Below are positions 48,236 through 61,175 of a stretch of 64,000 nucleotides of DNA, piece after piece (the stretch's first letter is position 1; the number at the start of each line of letters is the position of its first letter). The stretch covers positions 1-64,000 of the forward strand of contig JAODUO010001192.1 in assembly GCA_025642075.2 (NCBI GenBank), given 5' to 3'. Under the pieces are notes generated by a model. The model ran no database searches, was not told the origin of the DNA, and worked only from the letters and a program-made list of their open reading frames with translations. Source of the DNA: Ridgeia piscesae. Its lineage: Eukaryota > Annelida > Polychaeta > Sabellida > Siboglinidae. The translations under genes were made by a program, and so were the position numbers.

Positions 48236-48410
48236 TAGAGCGCAGTGGCAGCCACACAGCGGTAGAGCTTCAGACTCTTGGCCAAGTTTTTCACTCTACA
48301 ATGCTTCAATTCACTCAGCTGTATAAATGAGTACCTGGCTACAGATAGTGGTGGATATGTGTGTCTGATTGAACATTCTTGAGGATTGGGTACTGCGCTA
48401 TATATGTTTT
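48236..48410 (+). mobile_element. Internally deleted SINE copy, plus orientation
   Basis: Head (GAGCGCAGTGGC...GGTAGAGCTTCAGACTCTTG), part of the body (GTACCTGGCTACAGATAGTG) and tail (GAGGATTGGGTACTGCGCTA). The B-box region and middle are missing. Confidence 0.75.
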
Positions 48411-51400
48411 ACTAGTATCTCATTCATGGTCAGTTGGCCATGACCAAGGTGTCCCAGATATGTGTCAGACTGACATGATTTTAATCGTCTACCATTGCAG
48501 TAGTAGATACCGGACAATGAGTGGACACACAGGTGTGGCCTCACACTGTGGTATAGAGTGTGACACATTAGTCACCCTCAGGGATGGTCACAGTCACAGT
48601 AACAATGCTTGTCATAGCAGATTCATAGCACAGTGTTTAAATAGTCATGACACCGTTTTGAATTCTTCTGTGACAATTTTGCATCCAATCTCCCAGTAGA
48701 AACGCTGCGAATTGTATACCATTCCCATTATCTGATTTAAGCTCGTCTTGCATGGCTGAGTTGTCTGAATGGACGGTACATACTTTAGATTGTAACTTTA
48801 CTTCCCAGTTCCACAGGAGTGGCCTAGTTCAAGGTCGTTACCCATGTGCAACAGTTTGCTAGGCTTGACATAAATGAAAATGTGCCTATTAGCATGCAAA
48901 CACATTGCATGAAAGCCATACATACACAATATTTCTACCCGTCCACATCAGATTTTACCTGTCCAAATGATGGGTGGACGGCTCCAGGCTATGATGCGTG
49001 CGTGTGTGTGTGTTTACCCATCCACTATAATATTCCACTGATGTGACAGTTAAAAGTGTGATACAGTCGCTAGAGCATCTGACCCTTAATCGAGGCTCAA
49101 GGTTGTGGATAGTTTTCATTGTCATGTCCAACTCCATTTACAAACTGTGCACCCTCTTGTTGGTCTTCTGCATGATTCGTTTTATACCTGTGATGGTTTA
49201 GTGATTTATGGATGTCACTGTTTTTGTGACAGGAACAGTTTGTAAAGGACGTCATGGTTTATGACGGGCATGTCTGACTTAGTGTGTGTTCTCAGGGCTG
49301 CATTCTATAGGAGTATAACTGCATAGTGCTAGAACAGTATGGTTAATGGATTTTTTAGTTTGTTGCCATGGTGAAATTTCACATACGTCATCAAAGTTGT
49401 TAATGACTTATGTGCACTGTTATAAATTTGTCCAACCTCTGGCTCTAAATACTTGCCTCTGTCCTTATGTAGTAAGCATATGAGCATACCCTGGCTATGT
49501 ATTCAAATCTAGCTAAGTTGTTTTGACAAGTATTAATTAATTGTCAATAGATATCTATTCATAGTAAACATCCTGTACGTGCAACATTACTTACACAAAT
49601 TCTGCAGCACGATGTCTAACAAATGCTAGTTGTTTTTTATTGACCGTAGAAAACTTCAGTACAGCAATGTCTGGTTAATTTACTGTCTGCTGAATAAAGA
49701 CACAGTCCCACATTCTCTGGTCACTGTTATGTGCAGAGGCCGGTACTTTGTAAGCATGGTGTGCTTCCAAATGAGTTTTATGATTGAACACATTTATTCT
49801 GTTGGGCATGTAGAAATACAAAAACGATTACTGGGTAGCTATTGACATTTAAATATTATATGAACTAGGTTCACCTATGGCATCAATGAATGACTGACTG
49901 ATCTGTCTTTTGAGTAGTATTTGCCAAGGGAGTCAAGTTGTAAGCAATCTGCCTTATTTATTTGACTACCAGTACACTATGTCTTTGAGCCTTAATTACA
50001 ACGCAGAAGATCTAAACCCCACAGCGTGGGAGAAGAGTTTCTTGGCGACAACATACATGCAGCGATCAGTGACACATGTAAGCATTCAATTGTGATTTTC
50101 CAAGTCTAAAGTAACATCAGTTTGTGAAAATGTGTTGGCAATATCAATGTTCCTTTGATATGACATTATCAGTTTTATAGTTAGGTGCATCTCAGTAATT
50201 ACAATTAAAATGATACACCAAATTGCTGCCTCCAATGGTTTACATCTGGTCATCCTGAAGAAGGGCCGATTAAACTACTTCTTCAATCATAACACTTTCT
50301 ATCCCATATACTTACTATAACAGTTTCTAACCTTAATCAATCCAATATACTCACATTAACAGTTTCTCACCTTAATCAATGAATCCCATATAAACATCCT
50401 TGAATTGAACACAGTGGATGTACGTTACAAAATGACATGCAAAGTCAGGAACAGGCACAGTCATGGCACTGTTATAATTCAGATGTGGTCAGGCGTTCAA
50501 AGTGCTTTGTATGTCACCATAGTCATGTTGCAGGCCATAGGAATTTTTAGATCAAGTACAGATCTGTATCTGTCTGAAGTCACGAACCGATGACAAATGT
50601 GTGACACACATTAATTAATCACCAAGTGCTATCATCTGTGGTTTGGGTTACTAGTATATAGTAATAATAGAGATAATAGTAATTTATTTAGACAATAACT
50701 ACAAAGTAAAGCTGTGCAGCAGTGTTGATAAACGAAAAGACAAAAATGTTTAACAAAACAAATTGCACATAGCCAAGGCTGTAAATGCAATACTTACCAA
50801 GATAAATTAATCATAACTAGAACCTTAAAAAACAAAAATGATAGGGACTGGGTTAAATTGTTAATATGACTACCCATTGAAAATGGCGTCAATCAATATG
50901 GTAGATTAGAATTATCAGCTGTAGTTTCGCGTAAACAGATATGCAAATGAATAATGTTTTTGGAGTATTAAATGCAATTTTGATGGACAGTTTCCCTTCA
51001 ACATATTTCATCTCATGATAACAACATTGTGTTAAAGAATTAAGAACAGATGCCCATTTTAAGGAGATTTAATACAGAAATGTTTGCTATGCTTAGAGAC
51101 TACCAGTTATGTGCTCAGTTTATTGTGCTGTAAACTGGTTGGAAAATGATAATACAGTGTACCCGGTAGTCGTAATAATTAAGCTATTCATTTTTTATAG
51201 AAGGGGCCATTTAGAATGAGATTATATCAATCTGAACTTTCACCATACCACATCAGACATATCATGATGATAATGAATTTGTTTGACTTCGCAACTGTAG
51301 CTCTGTTCAAGATCTTGTCAAATCACAAATGCACAGAACGTCTATTGATTGTTAAACACAATGGCTTAATATGTCATTCATGCCTGTCTGTGTGCCCTCC

Positions 51401-51418
51401 TGGTTCAAGGTCTGGTAG
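48411..51418. other. No gene recognised; one MITE fragment
   Basis: A 106-codon frame at 48379-48699 has no recognisable family. A fragment of the hAT-like MITE family (TTCTACCCGTCCAC ... CCAAATGATGGGTGGACGG) lies at about 48935-48985. Otherwise AT-rich. Confidence 0.5.
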
Positions 51419-51426
51419 GCGTGCTC

Positions 51427-51637
51427 CAGGGCTTTATGCAGGATAAAATTATTGCCAGTCATGTCACACATGTTTTCGTGGACACATGGATGTTGACCTG
51501 AAATGGACTACAAACACACCATTTTCACTCCCTTTGGAAGACCTTTTTTTGCTCCTTCGTTTTTTTCCTCCACCCATATTTCTACCCGTCCATAGTCGAT
51601 TTTACCCGTCCAAATGACATCTCTACATAAAGCTATG
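51427..51637 (+). mobile_element. hAT-like MITE, copy 2 (internally deleted)
   Basis: 211 bp, starting CAGGGCTTTATGCAGG and ending AAAGCTATG. It is flanked by the perfect 8-bp duplication GCGTGCTC (51419-51426 and 51638-51645). Confidence 0.93.
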
Positions 51638-51649
51638 GCGTGCTCTAAA

Positions 51650-53895
51650 ATGTCACCAACTCACCATGCCAACTGTTGCCTATAGTGATTAGCTCTCATG
51701 ACTCGAGATTTTGAGCTAAAATATTCATGATTCATTGTTCAGTTTTTATGTTGCTTAGCTACAATTTTATAGATTTGTTAATGGCAGGTTCAACTGCATT
51801 GCAGATTACTCTCTTGGAAAAACTTAAGTGTTATAGTATGCACCATTATAACCAGTAATGGTTATATTTCACTTGTATTGGCGACTGTATCTTTTGTGTA
51901 CAGTGACAAAAACATGCATCATACCCACAAGACAGCTAATGTATACGATGACGACAACATAAATTTTTATTTTGTCACTAACAACATGCAGGCTGCGCAT
52001 AACAGTTGTGACAGTGTAGGGCCAGCATTTTGTATATTACATAACAACACATGGTAGGTTTTTATAACATTAGCGATAAGGTGTTTGCTGTCGGGTAATC
52101 AGGTGTTTGCACACATTTCCAAACTAGTGTTTAAGATAAGTATGTATCTGATGTCAGTCAATTACGCCTACTTGTTGTGCCATTGACACTGACTGCAGAC
52201 TACTTAAGATGAGTCAGTCAACACGACAATGAGTCATATTTTTATAGCAGTTCTTTGTGGGTCTCCCTAGAGATAAGACCAAGTTCAGAGATCGGTAAAG
52301 TGAGTAAATTTTTAACCAGTCTATAACTGCAGACTCACTTGGTGACCAACTCATTAGAAAATTAATTCGGAATAAATAAGTTATTGGCCATCTTTTTTTA
52401 GTTCAATGGAGGGTTAAATTGGTTATATGGACAAACTTCCCGACGAAGTCAACGCGACATGTTTACATTATTAACAAAATATCAGTGAATGATTGCCTTC
52501 GCCTCATTGGCAGTATTTAATTTGGTAGTAAACAGATATTTAAAACTATTGGCATAGCATTTCCTAATCATGTAAGTTTATTTAGCATATTAAAGATGTT
52601 ATTGACATTATGAAACCACATAATACATTGTTAATAAATATTCACTATATTAGAAAACACATACCATACATCATATTTAGTTAACCATCCAAGTGTACAT
52701 CATCCAGCAGAGACCTTTCTTTCATTTAACAGATTGTTTCTTTGAGAGTGCTTGTTCACACACATACATTATATATATATATATTATATCCTCATACACT
52801 TTAGCACTTGACATGTTTAATCAGATCAAGGAATTGTTCCATCAGCAAATGAATTTGTAATTGAATTTGAACTCTGTAAGCAGTGCCTTCTCGAAAGTCT
52901 CTACCCAACTATCGATGGATCGTCAATATCAACCTGAAATGGGTTAAAAACTCTTCACTGATATCGGGAAACTTTCTGAAAACTCCCTACTTAGCAACTG
53001 AATGAGAGCTGCAACTGGGCCTGTTCATGGTGTCAGTGATTTAGCTAGATTTACCCACTTTAACATCACTTTCTAAGGAAACTACTAATGCGAAAAATTT
53101 GATTGTAGATGCAAATGGTTAACTTGCGTAAACTCTTTTAGGCGCATAACACAAAACTGTTGCCTTTTTTGCCCTTTAATTATATACTGTAGCAGTGTTT
53201 GGAATAGTCTGTGATTGATGCTCCATCACTCCAGTTCTTAGAGAGAGAAATTATGTGAAAAAGATCCTATAATAATTGACTGTATTGCATGAACTCTATG
53301 CGCACAGTCCGAACAAATGTTATAAAATGAAAGAGCTGGCATGAAAGGCAGGAATGACTGACATATTTAAACAGCCGACAACATGTTTGATGATGCGTGA
53401 AAAAACAGATCAGGACTGAGAGCATAGATTACAGATACTTGTGTCATGGTTCATTGAATAAACCAGATTATATACTGCCCTAGGTCATCCTGCAGTACAG
53501 TGACAATTGCTATTGTCAGTGTGAACAATTGACACCTGTGTACAGAGCACTGTACCACTTGAGTTATTCAGAAGAACAAATACACACCTGGGCCTATTAT
53601 ACACCTGGGCCATGTTAATACATGTCAGTGAGGTTGAAGTTATTCATCAGAAGATTTGAAACGTGGCCATGTGACACTGTAATTCATCCAGTGTAATCCT
53701 TGTACAGTGTGGTGTTATTTATGTTCTCTTCCATTCAGAGTAGATCATCTTGGTTGTATGACATCCAAAGTGCTCATGCTGGTTGCTGCTTTCTTTTGTT
53801 CACTCTGTCCGGTTTCACATGGTTTCACAATGTGCTCAGTCATGCTTATTTGTACAGCCGTGTATGTTCTCTAGGTGTTTTAAAAGGCAAAAAAG
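51650..53895. other. No gene recognised
   Basis: AT-rich with a short (TA)n near 52773-52788. No shared repeat or protein signature seen. Confidence 0.5.
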
Positions 53896-53899
53896 GCAA

Positions 53900-54150
53900 G
53901 TTATTATATAGCGCAGTCAAAGCGCTTTAAACTTTACTTCCCTGACAGACCTGTTCACTCAGACACCATCTTAGCTTCTCTGGGAAGCATCCAGCCGTAT
54001 GTTACAATTTATGTGCAAAGGCTGCTCGTACACATATCCACCACTGTCTATAGCTAGGTACTCATTTATACAGTGAACTGGAGCAATGTAGAGTGAAAAA
54101 ACTTGCCCAAGGTTTTAACACTGCAGCACAGGATTCGAACCCGGGTTTTG
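53900..54150 (-). mobile_element. tRNA-derived SINE, minus orientation, head-truncated
   Basis: Tail and body are well kept (CCTGACAGACCTGTTCACTC, GGGAAGCATCCAGCCG). The B-box relative GGATTCGAACCC is at about 54131; the A-box part is missing. Confidence 0.85.
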
Positions 54151-54415
54151 AGCCTGAATTATTTTAATTTCTGTTCCTGATACCCCTCCAAAGCCTTCCT
54201 GTGACTGTTGCATTGTGGTGGTCCCATCCAGAAGCTGTTGTATATCATGTGTGTCATTTTATGTTTGCTTTCAATTAATGTGCATTTTTCAAGCACTTTT
54301 GCAACGCATTTTCTTAGGGTTGTTTCTAGTAAGACTCTTGTTTCCTCTGTGGTACTCCACGCATGCTCCACCATGCTGAAATGCACTGACAGATCTGTTT
54401 TGTGTCAGCGGCAGC

Positions 54416-54709
54416 CAGGGCTTTATGCAGGATAAAATTATTGCCAGTCACACATGTTTTGGTGGACACATGGATGTTAACTGTTAAGCCCGTTTACAAA
54501 CTATTAAATGTGTCTGATGACCTGAAATGGACTACAAACACATGTGACACCATTTTCACTCACTTTCAAGGTATAACTAACACTATCTATGGTTTTGGAA
54601 GACCTTTTTTGCTCCTTCATTTTCTACCCGTCCACCCATATTTCTACCCGTCCATATTATATTTTACCCGTCCAAATGACAGGTGGACGGGTCTGTAAAT
54701 AAAGCTATG
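54416..54709 (+). mobile_element. hAT-like MITE, copy 3
   Basis: 294 bp, starting CAGGGCTTTATGCAGG and ending AAAGCTATG. It is flanked by the perfect 8-bp duplication GCGGCAGC (54408-54415 and 54710-54717). Confidence 0.94.
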
Positions 54710-54719
54710 GCGGCAGCTC

Positions 54720-55930
54720 AGCCTCTCTTTGGCTCTGAAGTACAATCATGCACCCACACTGCGCACACAGTCAGCTGCAGGGCAACATGTTGGCTACTGG
54801 TTTGTGGTTTATAGACATTTAGTGCAGTTCTGAAATAAATCAAGGTAAGACCAGTATCACTAACAATATTAGGACAAATATCAAGACCTGCATTAAATAC
54901 TATTATACATTCTTTATGTCATGGCAGAAATGTAATGTGATATAAAGAGCCAATTGTTGGGGGTCTCATTGTGTTTGTGGTGCCTTGAGTATTTCCATGC
55001 CATGTTGTTATCGTTAACAAGATGGATTTTGCCCTCTGGAATGTACTGTTGATATATATACTTTTAGAACTGTATGTTAGAAGTCTGCCTGCAACATTGT
55101 TGACAACTAGAAAAAATATTCTGCAGTATGATATCAGGCAAAGTGGCAAATGATGTTTTTATTGACAGCAGGAATGTTCCAGTTGACTCTGTCAGGGTAA
55201 TTTACTGTCTGAATAAACACAATTACTTGTTATCAAGATAGTCGCTGTAAATATATGTACAGGTACTATGAAAGCATTTTCAGCAATGTATGCAATGGTT
55301 AAGAATCATATAATTAGTAATAATTGAGAGGAGTGTGTGTGTAGTTTAGTCTATTGTTTATTTGTTGTCTTTGACAGGAATCTTGCAAAAATGAGTTTAA
55401 GGTTATGCTTTATGATAAATAAGGACCCAGACCAGTTGCATTTTATGACTATGACTATGAGTGAATTTTTTTAAGGAATAATAGTTGATTTGTTCTAATA
55501 CGGTTTCACAAAAACTAGAGTAAATAAAACATATACAAACAGATGAGCATGTCATAGTTGATATTTGCCAAATTACTTTGTAATGATGGCATTTAGATGA
55601 TGGAGTTATATAAATTGAGAAGAGAGTCTTGGTCAAGCAGCCTGCAGATCCCAATAAACAGAGAAGTCACATTGCCATGGTAATGATGGTATTTGCTTGA
55701 GGGAAACATGAGCCAGTTGGGTCAGCATCTACTTCTATCAAGTGGCCTAGGCCTGTGACTCATATTATTTGCTGAACAGGTATGTTCCAAACAATGGGTC
55801 TACCCTGTGAAAGGCAAGAAACCTTAATTTAACCTTTACATGAGGTATTTAAGAAACATAGATGTTGCATAGGTTACCATACAATAGCACACGTTACACT
55901 CTTGCAATCATAGATTAATCTCTGATAGTT
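54720..55930. other. No gene recognised
   Basis: AT-rich; short frames only. Confidence 0.5.
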
Positions 55931-55939
55931 CAGTGCCCG

Positions 55940-56325
55940 CGGGGCAAGCCATCTAAAAAGAAAGTAACATAACCGCAAACATGTACAGTGTACATGTATT
56001 ATAATAAGATTTACATATATTACCAGTACGTTTAACAGCTAAAGTGCAAACAAAATGCTGCTGCTTTTGTAAGATCTGATTATATGATTAATACTAATGT
56101 TTTTCTTCATTTTATTAATCGATGTGGTTGTGTGGAAGTGTACAAATGAATGTTTTAATAAACCTAATGAAGCCAAAAACCTTAAAATTGCTTCTGTACA
56201 AATGTGAGGTGCAAGCCATCTAAAGAGAAATTTAACATAACTGCACACATGTACATATATGTTATAATAAGATTTACTTATAATAAGTTTAACAGTTAAA
56301 TTGCAAAAAAACCCTGCTGCTTTAT
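55940..56325. repeat. Two-copy direct repeat, about 125 bp each
   Basis: Copies at about 55943-56068 and 56209-56325 share GCAAGCCATCTAAA, AACATGTAC, TATAATAAGATTTAC and CTGCTGCTTT, with 10-20% divergence and a unique 140-bp spacer. Confidence 0.75.
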
Positions 56326-56329
56326 TATT

Positions 56330-58325
56330 ATTATTATTAATTTATTCAGCCTCCGTTGCCAGAGAAGAAACATTACATACATATTCATACGTACATTCAC
56401 ATATAAAAGACACAATGAAGAATAAAAACCTGATAAAATAAGATAAATAGCAACAATACATACAGTGGCATGATATAATATACAAAACTCAGTGTATATT
56501 GTGTATACAGTTACCCGGTATATACTGTATCAGTTAAAATAAAGAGATGCATAATATATTAGAGTGCAGTGGTTAACAGATGAACTAAAAGATGTTCATG
56601 TGAATATGGTTTGGTAAAATTATCAGTAAATAAAAGGTGTCTAATCGAGTCAACAAGACCATTATTGTTTGTCACACTAGTTTTGTGTACGTGCTGAGAA
56701 TTAAAGGCTCGTTTAGTTGGTGACTCGCCCATAGATACCACCCTATCCAGCAGGGTTCCAGGTACCGTTTTACCATAAAATATAAAACGAGACAATAAAT
56801 GCTGCATCAGTCGATGCGCTGGACTTTCAACTTTAAATATTCTATTATACAAGGATAACACATTTCTATTTACAATATCTTTGATCTTTTCAATATTTAG
56901 TGCTTTAAGTAAGGCTGTGTTGTGTGATAGTTTACTTAATCCAAGACTTTGTTTAATTAAACTACCCTGTACAGATTCAAGTCGACGCATTTGGATGGCG
57001 GTGCTGCTCATGCATTCTAAACCTTATGTTAACGTTGGTTGACATATGCATTTATACAGATACGCTTGAACATCAGGAGTGGCTCCTGGGTATAACATAC
57101 CAGCATTACCAAGCCCATAAAAAGACTGTCTGCATTTTGTTAGTCTGTGAAATGGATGGCATTATTACCACCACGATTAAACACATTACCAAGTATATTA
57201 AGCGATTCTTCATTACATAGACATTTGTCACCAAGCCTCCATTTTGGGTCTTGGTTAACGAACACTTTCCAACAATCATGCATTTCGATTTTTCAACCCT
57301 AAATTTGAATCTCCACCTTTTGCTATATGCAACACATACATCTAATTTCTAAGTTCTGTAGATCTTGAACATTTGTTGAGAATAAGGTAATATCATCGGC
57401 ATAAGCCATAGAATTGTACAGTGTATCACCTATTCTGACGCCTGCATCACAGTTATTCAAGTCTAGTAAAAGTTGATTAATAAAATGTTAAACAGATACG
57501 GCGAGAGAACGCTTCCTTGTCATGTACCATGTGTTGCACAAAACGATTTACTGTAAGAGCCATTCCATTTGACTACAGCATTCAGCTTATTATACCAGTT
57601 ATACAACAGTAATCACTCGTGTACACTGTATAGGTAAAACATGAATTAACTTTAGAAACAGTGACACGTGACATAAAATCAAAAGATTTTTCTGCATCAA
57701 GGGCGGCTACGAACACAGGGCTGTTTGCAATTTAAAATAAGATGTAATATCATTTAGTAAGTTGCATGCAAATGCTGTACCTCAGTTCTCGCAAAATCCA
57801 AACTGAGTGTCAAATAAATCAGTATCTGGTAAAATCAGTGCTACCATCTTGGTATGTATAGAGCTTAGAGTAATTGGCCGATAATTCTGTACAATGTTCG
57901 GGTTAAGTGTAGATTTCTTTAGTATGGGAACAATTAAACCAGTGGTGAATAATGTAGGTACGCATGCCCTGGATAGTATAACAGTGTATAGTGATGCAAG
58001 CAGTGAACACAGTAGTGAGGATTTGCCATAAATAAGATGTTCAGCAGTTATACCATCGAGTCCTGGTGATTTATTTTTACAAAGATTAGATATAAGCATG
58101 TCGACTTGATCCTGATTTACCTCATGTGTGCCCACCATAGAATTCACAAAAATCTGTGGCACATAGAGATGATTTAACTTTTGTAATTCTTCTCTGTTTG
58201 ATTACATTCCAGATTGCAGACAGTTTCGTGTTCTTTAACATAACATTAAGTTTCTGGTATTTATTGTTCACTGAGTGATCTACGCACTGCCTAGTTCTAC
58301 GTCGGAACACCTTTTTAATATCTTT
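56330..58325 (-). pseudogene. Decayed non-LTR (LINE) retrotransposon, reverse transcriptase region
   Basis: On the minus strand, from 58.3 kb downwards, the order of reverse transcriptase blocks is kept: NKSPGLDGITAEHLIYGKSS and QNYRPITLSS (frame 58162-57782), a LDAEKSFDF-type block near 57690, a QGSVLSPYLFN block near 57505 preceded by a stop codon, the catalytic YADD box at 57403-57392, and the C-terminal RRLESVQGSLIKQSLGLSKL region (frame 57011-56559). Frames are broken between blocks and there is no endonuclease domain upstream, so it is 5'-truncated and inactive. It differs from the fragment at 11.6-12.1 kb. Clade not assigned. Confidence 0.88.
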
Positions 58326-59965
58326 TATGAGATCTGATTAATGTTAAACAAAACTCCACCATTCAGAGTACAATTGTGTGCTTTTTTGTAACATACCGAA
58401 GTAAATGATGACCTCATTAGCGAAAATAGAACCTAGCCATGTGGCGTAGCTCAGTTGGTGCAAACAAACTGCCAGACGGCAGACCACAGGTTACAGCTTG
58501 CTACTATTTAAAGAAGCACACTTGTCTCTTCCATTAGCCAGAATCATTTTATTCAGCAAAGGAAGGTAATAAAAACAAGATATTAACAGGAAGTTCAATG
58601 AATCGATTCTAATTTGGCCCACATGCCGTCTTCGTCGATCGTCATGGAAACCAGGTGTATCAGTACAAAAAGCAAGTGCAGAAATTTCCAGAACTTTAGC
58701 TCTGGTATAACAATTTCAGGTTTTTCTTGGCGGTTTTAATTTTGCAATACACTAGTGAAATTGTAAAACATGTGGCAGTTTTTTTAGACGCATTTTTGTG
58801 CACAGTAGGTCTATAAAAGTGTTGCTTCAGTGTACATATTCTACATTACATATACAAATAAGAAGCTGACAAAGGCTTTTAAAATCTCATAAGTAATTCC
58901 ATGCATAGCATTGCATACCAGCAGAACCAATTTTTCATGTATTGGTTTATCAGTGTTAAGTTATGTGATGTTTGTTCTGGTAGAGTATAGCAGATGGTGA
59001 CTCAACTGTTAAAGGCATTGCAGGGTGCACAATAGTTCTAGCTAGCTGGTAGTCCATCGTTATAGACGACTAGTCCTGAATATGTTTTTACTATGTAAAC
59101 AGGACAGCTCTTACTAGTCTGAACTTTAAAACTACTCGTCCCAGACGATCAGACTGGCCTTATTTCACACACTGCATTGTCCGGTTGACTGATTCATAGT
59201 AGCGTTTGGTTGTTCATGCACTGAAATACCTGAAATGCAGTCATTGGAAACCTATTTTGAGAATGAACAATTGACCACAGTCTACAGCAGTCATGACTAT
59301 ATTGGACCACCAGTTCAGCATATTACTGCAGTGCCTTTCGTTCATGTTAATCCTCTACCTTTCAGATTATACGAAGGATTATCTATTATTTATGTTATGG
59401 CATTGGAATTTTAATTATGTGGACCAAAGTTAACATCATTGTTAAGAACTTAATGAGGGCAATTAATTATGTTCAATATATTTTTCCTCTGTTCACTCAA
59501 TGATCTAAAAATGTATGTACAGCTGTATATGAAAATAATTTATTGGGCACATTGTAGCTATCCATTTTTCACGATAACTGAGAAGCTTTTTGTGTAAAAA
59601 GTCAGGTTGTTGAAAGCCATGGAACTTCAGATGTAAAAACATGTATATGAACCCTGACAGTGGTTGATGTACCACATGTGTGCATGCATTCAAGTGTTCA
59701 CTCAACTGTTCTTGCATGCGTTCATGCATATAATGTGTGTGAATGAAAGATTCTTTAGTAAGTAATAATCATATCATGGCGTGGTTGAATATGTTTTTTA
59801 TGTTGCTGTTATTGCTTGAAATAGATAGGTCTGTCAGATGATTGAGTGTAAAATGGTTTGAATAGTCAGATCCTGTCCTGGGGCGTACATGGCGTAATTA
59901 CATGTATTGCTATTATTGATTTAAAGTGAAAGTTAGGATTACCCCTGGTAGTTGTTATATACAGT
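58326..59965. other. No gene recognised; a tRNA-like fragment
   Basis: At 58440-58500 a piece reads GTGGCGTAGCTCAGTTGGTG, like the first half of a tRNA with an A box, but the B box is degenerate (CAGGTTACAGC); it is best read as a SINE head remnant. The rest is AT-rich without recognised features. Confidence 0.45.
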
Positions 59966-59969
59966 ATGT

Positions 59970-60345
59970 AGCACTGTATCCTTTATTTCCTGGCAGACCT
60001 GTTCATTTGAACATCATCTTGGCTTATCTGGAAAGAATTCATCCATTTTACAACTAATGTGCAAAGACTTGAGTCTTCATACTCAAATATCCACTACTAT
60101 ATATAGTCAGGTACTCATTGATATATCTGAGTGAACTGGAGCAACGCAGAGGAAACAGATTTTCCCAAGATTTGACAACATTCTGTTACAGAATGAAGAG
60201 GGTTATTTAATATGGACATTTTGCTCTGCTCAAAAGCTACTTGTATATGCTGTAGGCCTCTGTTCAACAGCTGCATATAAATAGCATCTCTCAGGGCAGG
60301 ATTTGAACCAGGGTTCTCTCAGCCAAAAGTATGATGCACCAACAA
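59970..60345 (-). mobile_element. tRNA-derived SINE, minus orientation, old and interrupted
   Basis: Body remnants CTGGCAGACCTGTTCATTTG and CAGGTACTCATTGATATATC, and a B-box-like GGATTTGAACCAGGG at about 60299, are separated by extra sequence. Confidence 0.65.
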
Positions 60346-60915
60346 GTCTAATTGAAATTAAATGCAAATGTTGTAATTGATCAAATATGTAATTGAGCAT
60401 TTTGACCCAGCTCTGCCCTGAGTCAATCCCTGTTTTGTTAAATAAGGATACCCTTTTTATCAGATAACACCATATTATAAAAATTTGTCAAAATTAAACT
60501 TATACTGAAACATCACTTACACACACAATTAATAAACAGAAATGAAAATTTTGTGTTGTTAATTTTTCATATCAATTTTTTGTTTGTGTACGTGTGATTA
60601 TGCTTTCCCAAAACCATAAATAATAAGAGACCAAAAGATAATTTGCCTGCAGTGAGTACCAGGGTATGTGCTACATTTAGAACATGAATACTTACATCAC
60701 ATCCTGTGGAAATCCAAGTTTTGTTGTAGACACATGAAAAAATCTAAATGTGGTTGAAATAAAATATCAGCACAGTCATTATACATAACAAAAAACTAAC
60801 TATAGGGAAATCAATATGGCAGTCGTGCTTTACGTCAGACAACATAGCGCTTCCTTTCCATGTATATTCACTGTTATTCAGTGATATGAAGTATGAACAT
60901 ATCTGGTTGTTTCAG

Positions 60916-61175
60916 ACTTTCACACTTCCCCAATGAAGTGAATCCAAGATGGTCAAGCTGACACTACTTGGACTGGTCAAGGTGTTGCTGATCATGTCCA
61001 CTCTCAGCTGCTACCTTCTCTTGAGACACGCCATGCAGGACAAGCCAGCACACGTAGTGCAGTGGATAGAACGGTCGGTGAAGAGTGTCGACATGCCAAT
61101 GCAACGAAACTTCGATGAACAGTTATTGCCATCTTGTACATCTGGGAATGAACTTGGTGTCCCACCGTTTGTCAG
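60916..61175 (+). CDS. GCNT-like exon with start codon and signal anchor
   Basis: Acceptor TTGTTTCAG ends at 60915, so there is an upstream non-coding exon. ATG at 60949 has an AAGATGG context. A two-codon upstream frame, ATG AAG TGA, lies at 60933-60941 just before it. Donor GTCAG|GTTTGT, phase 2. Confidence 0.85.

Noticed and set aside
58440..58500. Functional tRNA gene
   Set aside because: The 5' half is tRNA-like but the B box and acceptor pairing are not preserved; SINE remnant more likely.
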